NCBI GenBank assembly: GCA_002717385.1
Contig: PBDR01000029.1
Span: 1 to 60,089 of the forward strand
DNA from: Chloroflexota bacterium
Lineage (GTDB): Bacteria; Chloroflexota; Dehalococcoidia; Lucifugimonadales; Lucifugimonadaceae
Direction of reading: 5' to 3'
DNA: 60,089 nucleotides
Numbering within the stretch: the first letter of the stretch is position 1; every line of letters starts with the position of its first letter. The notes under the pieces were generated by a model. That model worked only from the letters and a program-made list of their open reading frames with translations. It made no database searches and was not told where the DNA came from. Below are positions 24,996 to 33,886 of the stretch, one piece after another. Position numbers and translations under genes: made by a program.

Positions 24996-26252
24996 ATGAA
25001 TTTATTTAAACCCTTTCGGAATAATCCTCGGAAAATTTTTCATGGATGGTACATTGTTGCAGCTTCTTCTTGGGTAAATGCTATTGGTGGTTCAGTACAT
25101 TGGAAAGGATTTACAGTTTTTTTTATCCCAATAGCTAATTCATTAAACCTAACTTATACCCAGGCTGCCCTCCCTTTTGCATTAGCCCGAGCTGAAAATG
25201 GACTTCTTGGTCCTTTAACAGGTTGGTTAATTGATCGATTTGGGGTACGTCCTATGATGTTAATTGGTACTCTTTTAGCTGGTTTAGGATACATTCTACT
25301 TTCCAAAACAGAAACATTTTCATCATTTTTAATAATATATATTTTTGCTATTACGTTGGGAGGTTCAACGAGTTTCATGCAAGCTTCCACCACAGCTATC
25401 AATATGTGGTTCGTAAAAAAAAGAGGTATCGCTATATCAATTAATAGTGCAGCATTCAGATTAGGAGGAGCTTTTATGGTTCCTTTACTTTCTGTAGTGG
25501 TACTAAAGTGGGGTTGGGAAGTTGCTTCAATTTGGGTTGGCGTTGGAATGCTTTTATTTATAGCACCAGCTGCATTGATATTTAAAAGGTCTCCTGAATC
25601 TATTGGAGAAAATCCTGATGGAATTAGGACAAAAAAAAATGATCCTCAAAAATTAAATTCAGAAATCTCTAATAATGATTGGAAAACTAAAGATGCTTTA
25701 AAAAGTTCAGTTTTTTGGATACTCGCATTAGGAACGGTATTACGTATGGCAGTACATGGAACAATTTATGTACATTTTATCCCTATTTTGGTGTGGAAAG
25801 GTGAAACGCAGCAAGTAGCAGCAAATATGATTGGTGGAATAGCTTTAATATCTGTACCTCTAATAATAATTTTTGGATTTATAAGTGATATCCTACCACG
25901 TCAAAAGCTAATGTCAGCATTGTATCTTTCTTCAGCTTTATCTTTGTTATTAATTAACAATGTTAATGGTACATGGCCAATATTTTTGGCCATGATACTA
26001 TTCATTGGCACAGAAGTTGGATCGGGGCTTAACTGGGCATTAGTTGGAGATATGTTTGGAAGAAAAAATTTTGCAACAATCAGGGGGTGGTTGTCACCTT
26101 TCTATAATTTATCTCTAGTATTTGGACCTTTAATCGCCGGTTTAATAAAAGATAAAACGTATTCATATGAATACGTTTTAATATCAGGAAGCATCTTAAT
26201 GATAATGTCATCGATAACATTTTTTATTCTTAAAACCCCTAAAAGAAATTAA
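24996..26252 (+). CDS. MFS transporter, OFA/monocarboxylate-like
   Basis: An integral membrane protein of 418 residues with about 12 hydrophobic segments in two halves, separated by a polar loop near residues 200-230. The MFS signature between TM2 and TM3 is GWLIDRFGVRPMMLIG. The start (HGWYIVAASSWVNAIGG) resembles oxalate/formate- and monocarboxylate-type antiporters. The substrate cannot be told. Its 3' part contains a 28-bp perfect DNA palindrome and a 9-bp-arm hairpin. It is followed immediately by a tRNA gene on the opposite strand. Confidence 0.88.
   Translation: MNLFKPFRNNPRKIFHGWYIVAASSWVNAIGGSVHWKGFTVFFIPIANSLNLTYTQAALPFALARAENGLLGPLTGWLIDRFGVRPMMLIGTLLAGLGYILLSKTETFSSFLIIYIFAITLGGSTSFMQASTTAINMWFVKKRGIAISINSAAFRLGGAFMVPLLSVVVLKWGWEVASIWVGVGMLLFIAPAALIFKRSPESIGENPDGIRTKKNDPQKLNSEISNNDWKTKDALKSSVFWILALGTVLRMAVHGTIYVHFIPILVWKGETQQVAANMIGGIALISVPLIIIFGFISDILPRQKLMSALYLSSALSLLLINNVNGTWPIFLAMILFIGTEVGSGLNWALVGDMFGRKNFATIRGWLSPFYNLSLVFGPLIAGLIKDKTYSYEYVLISGSILMIMSSITFFILKTPKRN
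25972..25994. repeat. inverted repeat inside the MFS gene
   Basis: CATGGCCAA and TTGGCCATG form 9-bp arms around a 5-base spacer, within coding sequence. It could fold as a hairpin in the mRNA. Function not evident; it may be coincidence. Confidence 0.5.
26153..26180. repeat. 28-bp perfect palindrome inside the MFS gene
   Basis: Half-site TAAAACGTATTCAT followed directly by its exact reverse complement. The palindrome lies about 75 bp before the MFS stop codon and encodes an ordinary loop (residues reading DKTYSYEYVL). The perfect match over 14 base pairs with no spacer is unlikely by chance in a window of this size. Confidence 0.75.
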
Positions 26253-26257
26253 TGAAA

Positions 26258-26334
26258 TGGTCGGGGTGACAGGATTTGAACCTGTGACCTTTGCACCCCC
26301 AGTGCAATGCGCTACCAAGCTGCGCCACACCCCG
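26258..26334 (-). tRNA. tRNA-Pro (anticodon GGG)
   Basis: A complete cloverleaf. The acceptor stem CGGGGTG pairs with CACCCCG; the D arm is GCGC/GCGC with a TTGG loop. The anticodon stem TTGCA/TGCAA carries the loop CTGGGGG (anticodon GGG), and the T arm is ACAGG/CCTGT with TTCAAAT. Discriminator A is followed by an encoded CCA. C1-G72 is typical of proline tRNAs. The GGG anticodon reads CCC and CCU codons. Confidence 0.97.
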
Positions 26335-26413
26335 AAAAAACTAATTTTTAATATTGTACAATTGTAATACCTAATAAAATAAAAATTAATAAAGTAATTT
26401 TTTTTGAATTGAT

Positions 26414-27560
26414 ATGGACAAAAACGAAAAAATCCCAAACCTTAAGGAATTAGAATCCTTTATATCAGAATTAGATACTAATATTTCTGAGATAGTGAGG
26501 AGGCTTTGACTTAAAAAAAATTAACGACGAAATAATTAAACTTGAAAAAAAAACTTTATCCAAAGGGTTTTGGGATAACCAAAGAAAAGCTCAATCATAC
26601 ATGCAAACTTTATCGTCATTGAAAGATGACTACGAAAATTGGAATAAAATTATAAAAAAATCAGAAGATTTAATTGATTTTGTTAACTTGTTAAAATCTG
26701 AAAAAGATGTGTCTTTAAAGCACACAGCTTTTGAAGAATATATAAATCTTTCAGATATTGTAAAGAATTTAGAATTTGAATTGCAATTAAATGGAGAATA
26801 TGATTCGAGACCTGCGATTGTTTCTATAAATCAAGGAGCAGGCGGAGTCGACGCCCAAGATTGGGCAGAAATGTTACTAAGGATGTATATTAGGTGGTCA
26901 GAAAAAAAAGGTTTCAATATTGACACTTTAGATTTAACTCCAGGTGATGAGGCCGGCATTAAAAGTGCAGTTATAAAAATTACTGGGAGATATGCTTACG
27001 GATATTTGAGATCTGAAAAAGGAGTACATAGATTAGTAAGATTATCCCCTTTTGATACAGATCATAAAAGACACACCAGTTTTGCTTTAGTGGAAATTTT
27101 ACCAGAAGCAGAAGAAGCAGAAGCAATTAAAATAAATGGAGATGACATTAAATTAGATGTTTTCAGAGCAAGTGGTCATGGTGGGCAGAGCGTACAAAAA
27201 AATTCTACGGCAGTTAGAGTTACCCATATTCCTAGTGGAATAGTAGTGTCAGTACAAAATGAAAGATCGCAAGCTCAAAATAAAGAAATTGCTTTCAAAA
27301 TTCTTACAGCAAAATTAACTGATCTTGAATTAAAAAGAATCTCCGAAAAACAATCAAAAATAAAAGGGGAACATGTATCTGCTGAATTTGGAAGACAAGT
27401 TAGAAGTTACATACAACATCCTTACCAAATGGTAAAGGATCATAGAACCAATTATCAAACAAATAAAACTGATGAAATTTTGGATGGAGATATTGATATT
27501 TTATTAAAATCATACCTATCTAATCAAATACACGTTAACAATAAAAAAAATACACATTAG
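26414..27560 (+). CDS. prfB: peptide chain release factor 2, with programmed +1 frameshift
   Basis: Releases the nascent chain at UGA and UAA. A first reading frame of 31 codons from ATG ends in AGGAGG CTT TGA C, the classic RF2 autoregulatory frameshift site. Reading continues in the +1 frame from GAC (26508) without a stop. The joined protein has the SPF stop-recognition motif (RLSPFDTD) and the GGQ catalytic motif (GHGGQSVQKNS). In the GGQ region, Ser and Gln-Lys replace the usual His and Asn-Arg. Length is about 350 residues, normal. RF2 levels set frameshifting at the early UGA. Confidence 0.96.
26498..26510 (+). promoter_or_regulatory. RF2 programmed frameshift signal
   Basis: AGGAGG acts as an internal Shine-Dalgarno three bases before the slippery CTT-T, and the in-frame stop TGA followed by C is a weak UGA context. 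All elements of the bacterial prfB frameshift site are present with canonical spacing. Confidence 0.93.
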
Positions 27561-27572
27561 AAGAAAATAATC

Positions 27573-27610
27573 ATTATTTCAAAAACATCTTAACATTTTT
27601 TTGAAATAAT
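27573..27610 (+). terminator. AT-rich hairpin after prfB, candidate terminator
   Basis: ATTATTTCAAAAA and its exact complement form 13-bp arms around a 12-base loop, in the 87-bp gap between prfB and the ABC substrate-binding gene. The second arm starts with a T-run. It could end prfB transcription or act as an operator for the transporter; the weak A-T stem makes termination uncertain. Confidence 0.45.
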
Positions 27611-27647
27611 TTAAAAAAACAAAAAATATAATTAATAAATATCTAAA

Positions 27648-29345
27648 ATGAAAAAAATATTACTCATATCTCTTTTAATACTTTTGTCCATTATTGCTAT
27701 TTCATGTAAAAGTGATGATTCAATAAAATCAACCGAAAATCAAAAAGAAATTTCTAAGCCATCACTTGCACCAAATCTTAATGACAAATCCCAAAATCAA
27801 AAAAATAATCCATCTGAAACTAAAAAATCAGGAGGAATTTTTAAAAGAGTTTGGTCTGACCCTCCAACATTAGATCCACATTTAGTAACAGATGGGACTT
27901 CATATGGAATAGTAATTGAAATATTTTCAGGACTAGTAAAACTAGGTAGTAATCCCAGTGAACCGATAGAACCAGATTTAGCTGAAAGTTGGAAAATATC
28001 AGATGGAGGAAAAACATATGAATTCAAGCTCAGAGATAATCTTAAATTTTCCAATGGTGAACCAGTTACAACTGAAGATATTAAGTGGTCAATAGAAAGG
28101 TCAGCTAATCCAGACACTGGATCAACTGTTGCAGAAGAATTCCTTGGAGATATTATTGGGATAAAAGATATAATTGATGGCGTAAGCAATACCGCATCGG
28201 GTATTGTTTTAGTAGACGATAAAATTATTCAAATAAAAATAGATGCTCCAAAAGCTTACTTTCTAGCAAAACTTACTTATCCTACAGCTTTCATAGTTAA
28301 TAAATCAAATATTCAAGAAGGTGGACGTAATTGGACAGATAATCCAATCAGTACAGGTCCATTTATAATGAAAGAATACAAAATTGGTCAACGAATAAGG
28401 ATTTCTAGGAATGAAAATTACTGGGGTCCGCCTGCTTATCTTGACGAAGTATTATTTAATCTATCTGGTGGTGTTTCAATGGCTATGTATGAGAACGATG
28501 AAATAGATATAACAGGAGTAGGGTTATCAGATTTAGAAAGAGTTCAAGATCCAAACGAACCACTAAATAAAGACCTTGTAAGTGTTCCTCCATCCTTTGC
28601 CGTTAGTTATATAGGATTCAATTTAAATGAACCCCCATTTGATGATCTGAAATTTAGACAAGCTTTAAACTATTCTGTAGATAAACAATTAATTGCCGAA
28701 CAAGTTTTTTCTAATTTAGTAAAACCTGCTTATGGAATAATGCCTCCAGGATTTCCTGGGTTTTCTTCAGATTTATCAGGACTGCAATTTGATTTAAAGA
28801 AAGCAAAAAACCTTTTAACGGAATCAAAATATGGAGACCCTAATTCTCGACCTAGAATAACAGTTACTGTTCCGGGAACCGGTGGATCCCCCGGGTTAAC
28901 TACTGAAGTTATAGCTGATATGTGGCGACAAAACTTAGGAATAGAAGTTGAAATACAACAAGTAGAATGGGCAACATATATTCAAGATTTACATAGAAAT
29001 AGGCTCCAGGCTTTTAGTGGTTTATCATGGCAAGCTGACTACCCCGATCCTTCGACTTTTATAGATGTTTTATTTAGGTCTGACAGTGCATTAAATAATG
29101 GAAATTATGATAATGCTCAAGTTGATAAACTAATCAATGAAGCACAAACTGAACAAGATGTGACTAAAAGAATAAAATTATATAATGATGCTGAAAAAAT
29201 TATCGTAGAAGAAGCAGCTTGGCTTCCTTTGTGGTGGGGTGTAGAAGCGAAAGCATTAGTTAAACCGTGGATAAAAGATTATAAGTTCTATTCAATGACA
29301 ATTCCAACTTACCAATACGTTTGGATAGACAAAGACATATATTAA
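27648..29345 (+). CDS. ABC transporter substrate-binding lipoprotein, family 5 (peptide/nickel type)
   Basis: A surface-tethered binding protein of 565 residues. The lipoprotein signal has a lipobox ending IAISC (Cys20), then a polar Asn/Ser/Lys-rich linker to about residue 60. The mature domain begins GGIFKRVWSDPPTLDPH, typical of OppA/DppA-type proteins. It has the family motifs LAESWKISDGGKTYEFKLRDNLKFSNGEPVTTEDIKWS and FRQALNYSVDK. The ligand (oligopeptide, dipeptide or another small molecule) cannot be deduced. Two permease genes follow in the same direction with small gaps, forming an operon. Confidence 0.92.
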   Translation: MKKILLISLLILLSIIAISCKSDDSIKSTENQKEISKPSLAPNLNDKSQNQKNNPSETKKSGGIFKRVWSDPPTLDPHLVTDGTSYGIVIEIFSGLVKLGSNPSEPIEPDLAESWKISDGGKTYEFKLRDNLKFSNGEPVTTEDIKWSIERSANPDTGSTVAEEFLGDIIGIKDIIDGVSNTASGIVLVDDKIIQIKIDAPKAYFLAKLTYPTAFIVNKSNIQEGGRNWTDNPISTGPFIMKEYKIGQRIRISRNENYWGPPAYLDEVLFNLSGGVSMAMYENDEIDITGVGLSDLERVQDPNEPLNKDLVSVPPSFAVSYIGFNLNEPPFDDLKFRQALNYSVDKQLIAEQVFSNLVKPAYGIMPPGFPGFSSDLSGLQFDLKKAKNLLTESKYGDPNSRPRITVTVPGTGGSPGLTTEVIADMWRQNLGIEVEIQQVEWATYIQDLHRNRLQAFSGLSWQADYPDPSTFIDVLFRSDSALNNGNYDNAQVDKLINEAQTEQDVTKRIKLYNDAEKIIVEEAAWLPLWWGVEAKALVKPWIKDYKFYSMTIPTYQYVWIDKDIY

Positions 29346-29371
29346 TATTTTAGATATACTCAAAAACAATC

Positions 29372-30295
29372 ATGATTGAGTACATTCTAAAAAGATTAAT
29401 ATGGACCCCTTTTCTTCTACTTATAGCATCATTTTTCGTTTTTTTTATGGGTAATATTGCTCCTGGAGATCCAGCTGAGTTAATTTTAAAAAATAGAGCA
29501 ACTCCTGAAAAAATAGAAGCACTTAGAGATGATATGGGGTTAGACGAACCTTTTATAATTCAATACCTTATATATATAAAAAATGCTTTGGGAGGAGATT
29601 TTGGAGAAAGTTATGTATTTCAAGGAAAAAAAGTCACAGAATTACTAATACCAAAATTATTAGTATCAATAAAATTGAATATAGCTGTGACCATTGTATC
29701 TATATCACTTGGTGTTCCTTTAGGCTTTTATGCTGCTAAAAACTATGGCTCTTGGAAAGATCCTACAATAGTTTTAACTATGCTTTTTTTATTCGCTATG
29801 CCAGTATTTTTTACCGCACCCTTCCTCATTACTATTTTCGCAGTAAAATTAGGATGGATCAAAGCATCGGGATGGAATGGATTCTTTGATACTCAGATAA
29901 TTCTTCCTGCTTTAACAATTGGTATTCCAAGTGCAACTATTTATGTTAGGCATATGAGAGCATCTACATTAGATATTATTGGTCAAGATTATATAAGAAC
30001 AGCCTACTCAAAAGGTCTAAAAGAATACACTATTGATACTAAACACATTATTAAAAATTCAATTCTACCAATACTAACATTACTAGGTTTTACAATAGCA
30101 GGAATTTTTGGTGGATCTCTTATTGTTGAAATAATATACGGCATCCCTGGAGTATCTCGGTTAGCACTTGATGCAATATACCAAAGAGATTTCCCAGTTT
30201 TAACTGCTCTAGTATTAATTGGCTCAACTATGTTAGTTTTAGCAAATTTGATAATTGATATTTCATACACCTTAATTGATCCAAGAATTGAATAA
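29372..30295 (+). CDS. ABC transporter permease, DppB/OppB family
   Basis: An inner-membrane permease of 307 residues with about six transmembrane helices. The N-terminus YILKRLIWTPFLLLIASFFVFF and the following PGDPAEL are hallmarks of the DppB subfamily. The EAA-type loop that contacts the ATPase is seen as RTAYSKGLKEYTIDTKHIIKNSI, and the C-terminus ends with YTLIDPRIE, as is usual. It lies 26 bp after the binding protein and 9 bp before the second permease. Confidence 0.94.
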   Translation: MIEYILKRLIWTPFLLLIASFFVFFMGNIAPGDPAELILKNRATPEKIEALRDDMGLDEPFIIQYLIYIKNALGGDFGESYVFQGKKVTELLIPKLLVSIKLNIAVTIVSISLGVPLGFYAAKNYGSWKDPTIVLTMLFLFAMPVFFTAPFLITIFAVKLGWIKASGWNGFFDTQIILPALTIGIPSATIYVRHMRASTLDIIGQDYIRTAYSKGLKEYTIDTKHIIKNSILPILTLLGFTIAGIFGGSLIVEIIYGIPGVSRLALDAIYQRDFPVLTALVLIGSTMLVLANLIIDISYTLIDPRIE

Positions 30296-30304
30296 TTTTT
30301 TTTA

Positions 30305-31258
30305 ATGAAACATTCCAATTCAATAACATTCTTGAAAATTTTCTGGAATCAGTTTAAAAAAAGAAAATTTGCTCTAATTTGTTTAGCAATTATATGTACT
30401 GTTTATTTAATAGGTGTTTTAGCCCCATTAATCTCAACTCATGATTACTCTGAAACAGATCTTTCACGTACACAAAATGGACCAAGTTTAGAAAATTGGC
30501 TAGGAACAGACAGATTAGGTAGAGATATCTATACTAGGGTAATTTGGGGAATACAAAATACCATAATCATCACTTTGATAACAATTATCACTGGAAGTTT
30601 TTTATTAGGAATTTCTTTGGGATTAGCTGCAGGATATTTTAGGGGAAAAGTAGATATCCTAATTATGAGATTAGGTGAGGTTGTTTCAGCTTTTCCGGAT
30701 ATACTTCTAATAATTTTATTAGCTGCAACGTTAAGACCAAGTATTATTTCTTTAGCTCACTATATTGAAGATAACATGGGGATAAAAGGAATTTTATCAT
30801 CCGGTATTGTAGATTATTTAGTTATTGGAATTGCACTATTACCATTAAGCTGGTTTGGTCTAATGAGATTAGTTAGAGGTCAAGTACTATCAATTAGAAA
30901 TGCAGAATATGTTCAAGCTGCAAAAGCAATGGGAACATCAGAAATTGTAATCTTATTTCGACACATTCTACCAAACATAATAAGTCCTGTAATAGTCAGT
31001 ATTTCTTTTAGCATTGGTGCAATAGCATTATCCGAGGTAATGTTAAGTTTTTTTGGCCTTGGAGTTCAACCACCAAGGCCAAGCTTAGGAGTTATGATAG
31101 GAGATGTAACAGCACGAGGAGGTGCAAGTATTTCAGTATTAAGAAATCATCCTGAACAATTGCTTGCACCTATAATTGTTGTATGGCTTATGATTTTCTG
31201 CTGGAATATAATCGGAGATATACTCAACGATATATTTAATCCTAAAAACCAATACTAA
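30305..31258 (+). CDS. ABC transporter permease, DppC/OppC family
   Basis: The second inner-membrane permease, 317 residues. It starts with a cytoplasmic segment and TM1 (FALICLAIICTVYLIGVLAPLI), then the conserved WLGTDRLGRDIYTRVIWG. The EAA loop is QAAKAMGTSEIVILFRHILPN. The C-terminal LNDIFNPKNQY replaces the usual LRDALDP ending. It should form a heterodimer with the preceding permease. The two ATPase subunits normally encoded next (DppD/DppF type) are absent from this locus. Confidence 0.94.
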   Translation: MKHSNSITFLKIFWNQFKKRKFALICLAIICTVYLIGVLAPLISTHDYSETDLSRTQNGPSLENWLGTDRLGRDIYTRVIWGIQNTIIITLITIITGSFLLGISLGLAAGYFRGKVDILIMRLGEVVSAFPDILLIILLAATLRPSIISLAHYIEDNMGIKGILSSGIVDYLVIGIALLPLSWFGLMRLVRGQVLSIRNAEYVQAAKAMGTSEIVILFRHILPNIISPVIVSISFSIGAIALSEVMLSFFGLGVQPPRPSLGVMIGDVTARGGASISVLRNHPEQLLAPIIVVWLMIFCWNIIGDILNDIFNPKNQY

Positions 31259-31409
31259 AAAAAATTACCCAATTCTTTTTCAGAAGATTTATAATATACT
31301 TTAATATATTCTTACGTATACTGATAAATCGATCAATGCTCTTTCAGTTATTACATCAAAACTGTTAGTTTTTTAAGTATTTAATCGAATTTCTCATAGG
31401 AGATGTGAT

Positions 31410-32552
31410 TTGCGAAAAGATTTAAAAACATTGCAACCAGCATATGGATTTGATGACGTTTCTATTGCTCCTGGTGAAATAACTATAAACCCAGAATTAG
31501 TGGATATTTCTGTAAATTTTGAAAATGTTAAAATGAAAATCCCATTTTTCGCTTCATCTATGGATGCAGTTGTTAATCCTTCATTCGCAATAGAAATGCA
31601 TAATCAAGGTGGAATAGGTGTATTGAATTTAGATGGTCTACACACACGTTTTGAAAATACGGAATCTATATACAAAGAAATCGCAGAATCACCTAATGAA
31701 AAAGCCACATCGATTATGCAAAAAATTTATTCTGAACCAATTAAGAAAAATTTAATCTCTAAAAGGGTAGAAGAAATTAAAAAAAATGGTGCCATTGCTG
31801 CAGTTTCATTTGTTCCTCAAAATGCTAAACGTCATGCACCAATAGCTGTAGAAGCAGGTGCTGATATTGTAATTGTACAGGGTACAGTAGTTACAGCAAG
31901 ACACACTTCAAAAAGTCTTAGAGGACTAATCCTTTCGGAATTAGTTAAAGAACTAAAAATTCCCATAATTGTTGGAAATACTGTTTCATATACTGTCACT
32001 AAAGAATTAATGGAACAAGGAATTCATGGAATACTAGTAGGAGTTGGTCCTGGGTCTGTATGTACTAGTCGAGAAGTTTTAGGTATTGGTGTACCTCAAA
32101 TAACAGCTACGATGGAATGTGCTGCAGGAAGGGATAATTATTATAAAGAAACTGGAAGATATGTACCTATTATTACTGATGGAGGAATTAGAACTGGAGG
32201 TGATGTATGCAAATCTTTTGCAGCTGGAGCCGATTCAGTAATGATTGGTAGCCCATTCGCAAAATGCAAGGAAGCTCCTGCTCTAGGTTTCCATTGGGGA
32301 ATGGCTACTTGGCATGCTGAATTACCTAGAGGAACAAGAATTAAACTTGGTACAGAATATTCTCTGCATCAATTACTAAACGGCCCTTCATCAAAAACTG
32401 ATGGAACCATCAATTTAATAGGGGCATTAAAAATTTGTATGGGATATGTAGGTGCCAGTAACATTAAAGAAATGCATTCAGCAAAGATGTTTTACGCCCC
32501 AGCAATAAAAACTGAAGGTAAAATTTACCAAATAACAGGATTTAATTCATAA
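31410..32552 (+). CDS. guaB3: GuaB3-family IMP dehydrogenase-related protein
   Basis: A TIM-barrel enzyme of 380 residues, similar to IMP dehydrogenase but with no CBS-domain insertion. The catalytic loop GVGPGSVCTSREVLGIGVPQ has the nucleophilic Cys. The phosphate-binding DGGIRTGGDVCKSFAAGAD and the start AYGFDDVSIAPGE match the GuaB3 branch known from actinobacteria and cyanobacteria. It may therefore oxidise IMP to XMP in GTP synthesis, but activity varies in this branch. The start is TTG, 7 nt after AGGAG. It begins a run of plus-strand genes toward hisS. Confidence 0.88.
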   Translation: MRKDLKTLQPAYGFDDVSIAPGEITINPELVDISVNFENVKMKIPFFASSMDAVVNPSFAIEMHNQGGIGVLNLDGLHTRFENTESIYKEIAESPNEKATSIMQKIYSEPIKKNLISKRVEEIKKNGAIAAVSFVPQNAKRHAPIAVEAGADIVIVQGTVVTARHTSKSLRGLILSELVKELKIPIIVGNTVSYTVTKELMEQGIHGILVGVGPGSVCTSREVLGIGVPQITATMECAAGRDNYYKETGRYVPIITDGGIRTGGDVCKSFAAGADSVMIGSPFAKCKEAPALGFHWGMATWHAELPRGTRIKLGTEYSLHQLLNGPSSKTDGTINLIGALKICMGYVGASNIKEMHSAKMFYAPAIKTEGKIYQITGFNS

Positions 32553-32593
32553 AGATTTTAATTGTTAGAATAACTAATAATTATATAAGTACT

Positions 32594-33886
32594 ATGAAAA
32601 TATTAGCCCCAAGAGGAACAGCAGATATATTACCTAAAGATCAAAAAATATGGTCCAAGGTTAGTTCAACATGTAAACAAATTGCATCTGAATTTTCATA
32701 TGATCGCATAGATACTCCAATTTTTGAAAATACAGAATTATTTAAACGTGGTGTTGGAGATCAAACGGATATAGTACAAAAAGAAATGTATACATTTAAA
32801 GATCATAGTGGAGAATCAATTACACTTAAACCAGAAGGTACAGCACCTATTTGTAGATCATATTTACAAAATGGATTATCTAACTCACCACTACCAATTA
32901 GACTTTATTATATATCTCCAATGTTTAGATATGAAAGACCTCAAGCTGGAAGATTACGCCAACATCATCAATTTGGTTGTGAAGCAATAGGAGATCCTTC
33001 GCCTCAAGTTGATGCTGAAATAATTGAATTAGGATGGACTTATATCTCAAGATTAGGTTTAAAAAATATAGATCTACGAATCAATAGTATTGGAGATCTA
33101 AAAAATCGTGAACTATATATAAAAGAATTAAAAAAATTTTTAATGGATCACAAAAATAAACTACCTAAAATTGATCAAGAAAGATTAATTAGATCTCCAC
33201 TTAGGGTTTTAGATTCAAAAGAAGAAGTTACTGCAGAAATTACCAAAAATGCACCAAAATGTATTGATTACCTACAAAATGAAGATCTTGAACATTGGAA
33301 CGAACTAATAGAATTTTTAAATGTAATTAAAGATACTCATACACAATTTAATTATTATATTGATCATTCTTTAGTTAGGGGTCTTGATTATTATAATAGA
33401 ACTGTTTTTGAATTCCAACCAAGAGAATCTACTTCTCAAGGCACTATCTTGGCTGGTGGAAGATATGATCCTTTAATCGAAAAAATAGGTGGGCCCGTTA
33501 CTCCTGCTATAGGTTTTGGTTCAGGGATTGAAAGAATGATTCTAGAAATAAAAAAACAAATAAATAAAACTGATCTCTCAGATAAAACAGATATCATAAT
33601 TATACACATTGGAGAAACTACTAAAAAAAGTTATGCTATGGCATCAAAATTAAGAAGATTGGGAATCTCTACAGTTTTAGCTCCAAAAAGATCTGTCAAA
33701 GCTCAAATGCGTTATGCAAATAACATAAATGCAAAATTTGTACTAATTATTGGAGAAAAAGAAATTAAATCTGGAAAAGCACAATTTAAATCTCTACATT
33801 CTAATATTGAAGATTTTGACATAGAACTAAAATCAGATCTAATCGCAAAAAAATTTAATGACTTCCAAAAAATTAGTTATGCATAA
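32594..33886 (+). CDS. hisS: histidyl-tRNA synthetase
   Basis: A class II synthetase charging tRNA(His). Motif 2 region (MFRYERPQAGRLRQHHQFG) and motif 3 (AIGFGSGIERMIL) are complete. The two histidine-binding signatures LVRGLDYYNRTVFEF and GGRYDPLI are present. The C-terminal anticodon-binding domain starts near residue 330 and includes VLIIGEKEIKSG. At 430 residues the length is typical. It lies 41 bp after guaB3, and its final codons overlap prfA. Confidence 0.97.
   Translation: MKILAPRGTADILPKDQKIWSKVSSTCKQIASEFSYDRIDTPIFENTELFKRGVGDQTDIVQKEMYTFKDHSGESITLKPEGTAPICRSYLQNGLSNSPLPIRLYYISPMFRYERPQAGRLRQHHQFGCEAIGDPSPQVDAEIIELGWTYISRLGLKNIDLRINSIGDLKNRELYIKELKKFLMDHKNKLPKIDQERLIRSPLRVLDSKEEVTAEITKNAPKCIDYLQNEDLEHWNELIEFLNVIKDTHTQFNYYIDHSLVRGLDYYNRTVFEFQPRESTSQGTILAGGRYDPLIEKIGGPVTPAIGFGSGIERMILEIKKQINKTDLSDKTDIIIIHIGETTKKSYAMASKLRRLGISTVLAPKRSVKAQMRYANNINAKFVLIIGEKEIKSGKAQFKSLHSNIEDFDIELKSDLIAKKFNDFQKISYA

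Noticed and set aside
26208-26438. Minus-strand 76-codon frame across the MFS/tRNA junction
   Set aside because: It reads straight through the tRNA-Pro gene; its apparent protein is translated tRNA sequence.
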